The notes below the pieces were generated by a model. It saw only the letters and a list, made by a program, of their open reading frames with translations. It made no database searches and was not told the DNA's origin. Of a stretch of DNA of 6,182 nt, positions 5,986 to 6,182 are shown piece by piece. The DNA is taken from the NCBI GenBank assembly GCA_012735335.1, contig JAAYHO010000241.1, forward strand, positions 1 through 6,182. The letters run 5' to 3'. A program made the position numbers and the translations under genes. The DNA is from Gammaproteobacteria bacterium (lineage in GTDB: Bacteria; Pseudomonadota; Gammaproteobacteria; Pseudomonadales; Pseudomonadaceae). How positions within the stretch are numbered: the stretch's first letter is position 1; each line of letters starts with the position of its first letter.

Positions 5986-6002
5986 ATATTTCAACAATTC
6001 AA
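5974..6002 (-). promoter_or_regulatory. sigma70-type promoter for the DUF3450-ttpC-exbB2-exbD2-tonB2-TPR operon
   Basis: On the - strand TTGAAT (6002-5997, 4/6 to TTGACA) and GATAAT (5979-5974, 5/6 to TATAAT) are separated by exactly 17 bases. Transcription would start near 5967, giving a leader of about 42 bases before ATG 5925. It is the best promoter match in the only intergenic region upstream of the operon, and genes downstream of it leave no room for another obvious promoter between them. Confidence 0.6.
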
Positions 6003-6038
6003 CCGCGACATCCCGCCGCAAGGGCAAATAGCCAACAA

Positions 6039-6052
6039 TTGCCCCAGATCAA
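6039..6052 (+). promoter_or_regulatory. candidate Anr/FNR-type site upstream of the right-hand gene
   Basis: TTGCCCCAGATCAA matches TTGAT-N4-ATCAA at 8 of 10 defined positions: the right half is perfect, the left half is TTGCC. Its centre (6045.5) is 41.5 bases before position 6087, the start predicted from the -10-like TACAGT at 6075-6080. That is the spacing of a class II FNR/Anr-activated promoter. The left half is imperfect, so this is a candidate only. Confidence 0.4.
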
Positions 6053-6074
6053 TATTTGCTTGCCTGAGTCTTCG

Positions 6075-6080
6075 TACAGT
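6075..6080 (+). promoter_or_regulatory. possible -10 element of the right-hand gene
   Basis: TACAGT matches TATAAT at 4 of 6 positions. There is no acceptable -35 at 16-18 bases upstream, which would fit an activator-dependent promoter. The leader would run from about 6087 to 6111. Confidence 0.3.
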
Positions 6081-6097
6081 GACTCCATCAACTATTC

Positions 6098-6102
6098 AGG
6101 AG
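6098..6102 (+). promoter_or_regulatory. Shine-Dalgarno AGGAG of the right-hand gene
   Basis: AGGAG ends 9 bases before ATG 6112 and fixes the start of the truncated gene at the window edge. Part of it is inside the 10-base palindrome at 6100-6109. Confidence 0.7.
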
Positions 6103-6109
6103 TTAACTC
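6100..6109. repeat. 10-base perfect palindrome overlapping the ribosome site
   Basis: GAGTTAACTC is a perfect palindrome just before ATG 6112 that includes the last three bases of the AGGAG ribosome site. AACT at 6090-6093 can also pair with AGTT at 6101-6104, looping out part of the ribosome site. It may be a regulator half-site pair or chance. Confidence 0.35.
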
Positions 6110-6111
6110 AC

Positions 6112-6182
6112 ATGTCACGCACTGTATCCAGACTCTCCGCCTGCCTGTTGCTCGCCCCCGCACTGCTGGCTGCCTCCATCGC
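6112..6182 (+). CDS. N-terminus of an exported protein, cut by the window edge
   Basis: Only 23 codons are present, starting at ATG 6112 behind a good AGGAG. They read MSRTVSRLSACLLLAPALLA and continue hydrophobic: two arginines followed by a hydrophobic core, a standard Sec signal peptide, so the product is periplasmic or outer-membrane. The mature protein is not visible and the family cannot be named. Two ideas follow from context. One is a TonB-dependent receptor served by the divergent TonB2 operon. The other is an OmpW/OprG-type porin, because oprG (PA4067) follows the PA4063-PA4066 cluster in P. aeruginosa and is known to respond to Anr, and an Anr-like site lies upstream here. Neither is shown by the sequence. 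Confidence 0.7.
   Translation, partial: MSRTVSRLSACLLLAPALLAASI

Noticed and set aside
5926..6027. Longer start of the DUF3450 protein at ATG 6027
   Set aside because: It would bury the signal peptide 34 residues inside and place the promoter and Fur-like site in the coding sequence. ATG 5925 has a good ribosome site.
6015..6036. Sigma54 promoter (TGGC...TTGC) on the - strand
   Set aside because: The spacing between TGGC and TTGC is 9 bases instead of 7.
5926..6111. Zur box in the divergent region
   Set aside because: No GTTATA..TATAAC-like palindrome is seen. The AT-rich site at 5967-5985 fits Fur much better.
6112..6182. LSAC at residues 8-11 of the right-hand protein as a lipobox
   Set aside because: The hydrophobic core comes after the cysteine rather than before it, so a lipoprotein signal is unlikely.
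1..6182. CRISPR array, tRNA/rRNA genes, insertion sequences, integrase or phage genes
   Set aside because: No repeat-spacer pattern, RNA gene, transposase motif or flanking terminal repeats were found. Codon use looks uniform across the window.

Overview
The window comes from a GC-rich gammaproteobacterium. Codon use (strong G/C third positions) and gene content fit a Pseudomonas relative such as Pseudomonas, Stutzerimonas or Halopseudomonas, but nothing in the sequence fixes the genus. It is almost entirely coding, and the only intergenic gap longer than 12 bases is 186 bases (5926-6111).

Left part, + strand (1-1072): the 3' end of an FtsX/MacB-type ABC transporter permease, followed after 11 bases by a small secreted DUF3299 protein. 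This pair matches the end of the four-gene zinc-responsive cluster known in P. aeruginosa as PA4063-PA4066 (His-rich periplasmic protein, ATPase, permease, DUF3299). The first two genes would lie upstream of the window.

Centre and right, - strand (5925 down to 1074): a tightly packed six-gene operon in the order DUF3450, ttpC, exbB2, exbD2, tonB2, TPR protein. This is the Vibrio-type 'TonB2' system. ExbB2 and ExbD2 form the inner-membrane proton channel, and TonB2 spans the periplasm to energise outer-membrane receptors. TtpC is a second, longer ExbB-like protein with an exported coiled-coil domain. DUF3450 and the TPR protein are exported partners of poorly known function. Junctions are 4- and 1-base overlaps, an 8- or 11-base overlap, a 12-base gap, and either a 2-base gap or a 4-base overlap depending on the start, which indicates co-transcription and translational coupling. 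The operon converges on the zinc-type cluster with one base between stop codons. A 10-bp inverted repeat inside the DUF3299 gene is the only visible structure that could end transcription there.

Right end (5926-6182): a divergent control region. Toward the operon there is a sigma70-like promoter (TTGAAT, 17 bases, GATAAT) whose -10 lies inside a 14/19 match to the Fur box, suggesting iron repression. Toward the right there is a candidate Anr/FNR site. A -10-like hexamer (TACAGT) lies where it would put this site at -41.5. Then come a Shine-Dalgarno and the first 23 codons of a secreted protein that runs out of the window.

Taken together the region looks like a metal-acquisition locus: a zinc-type ABC cluster plus a dedicated, probably iron-regulated, TonB energising complex.
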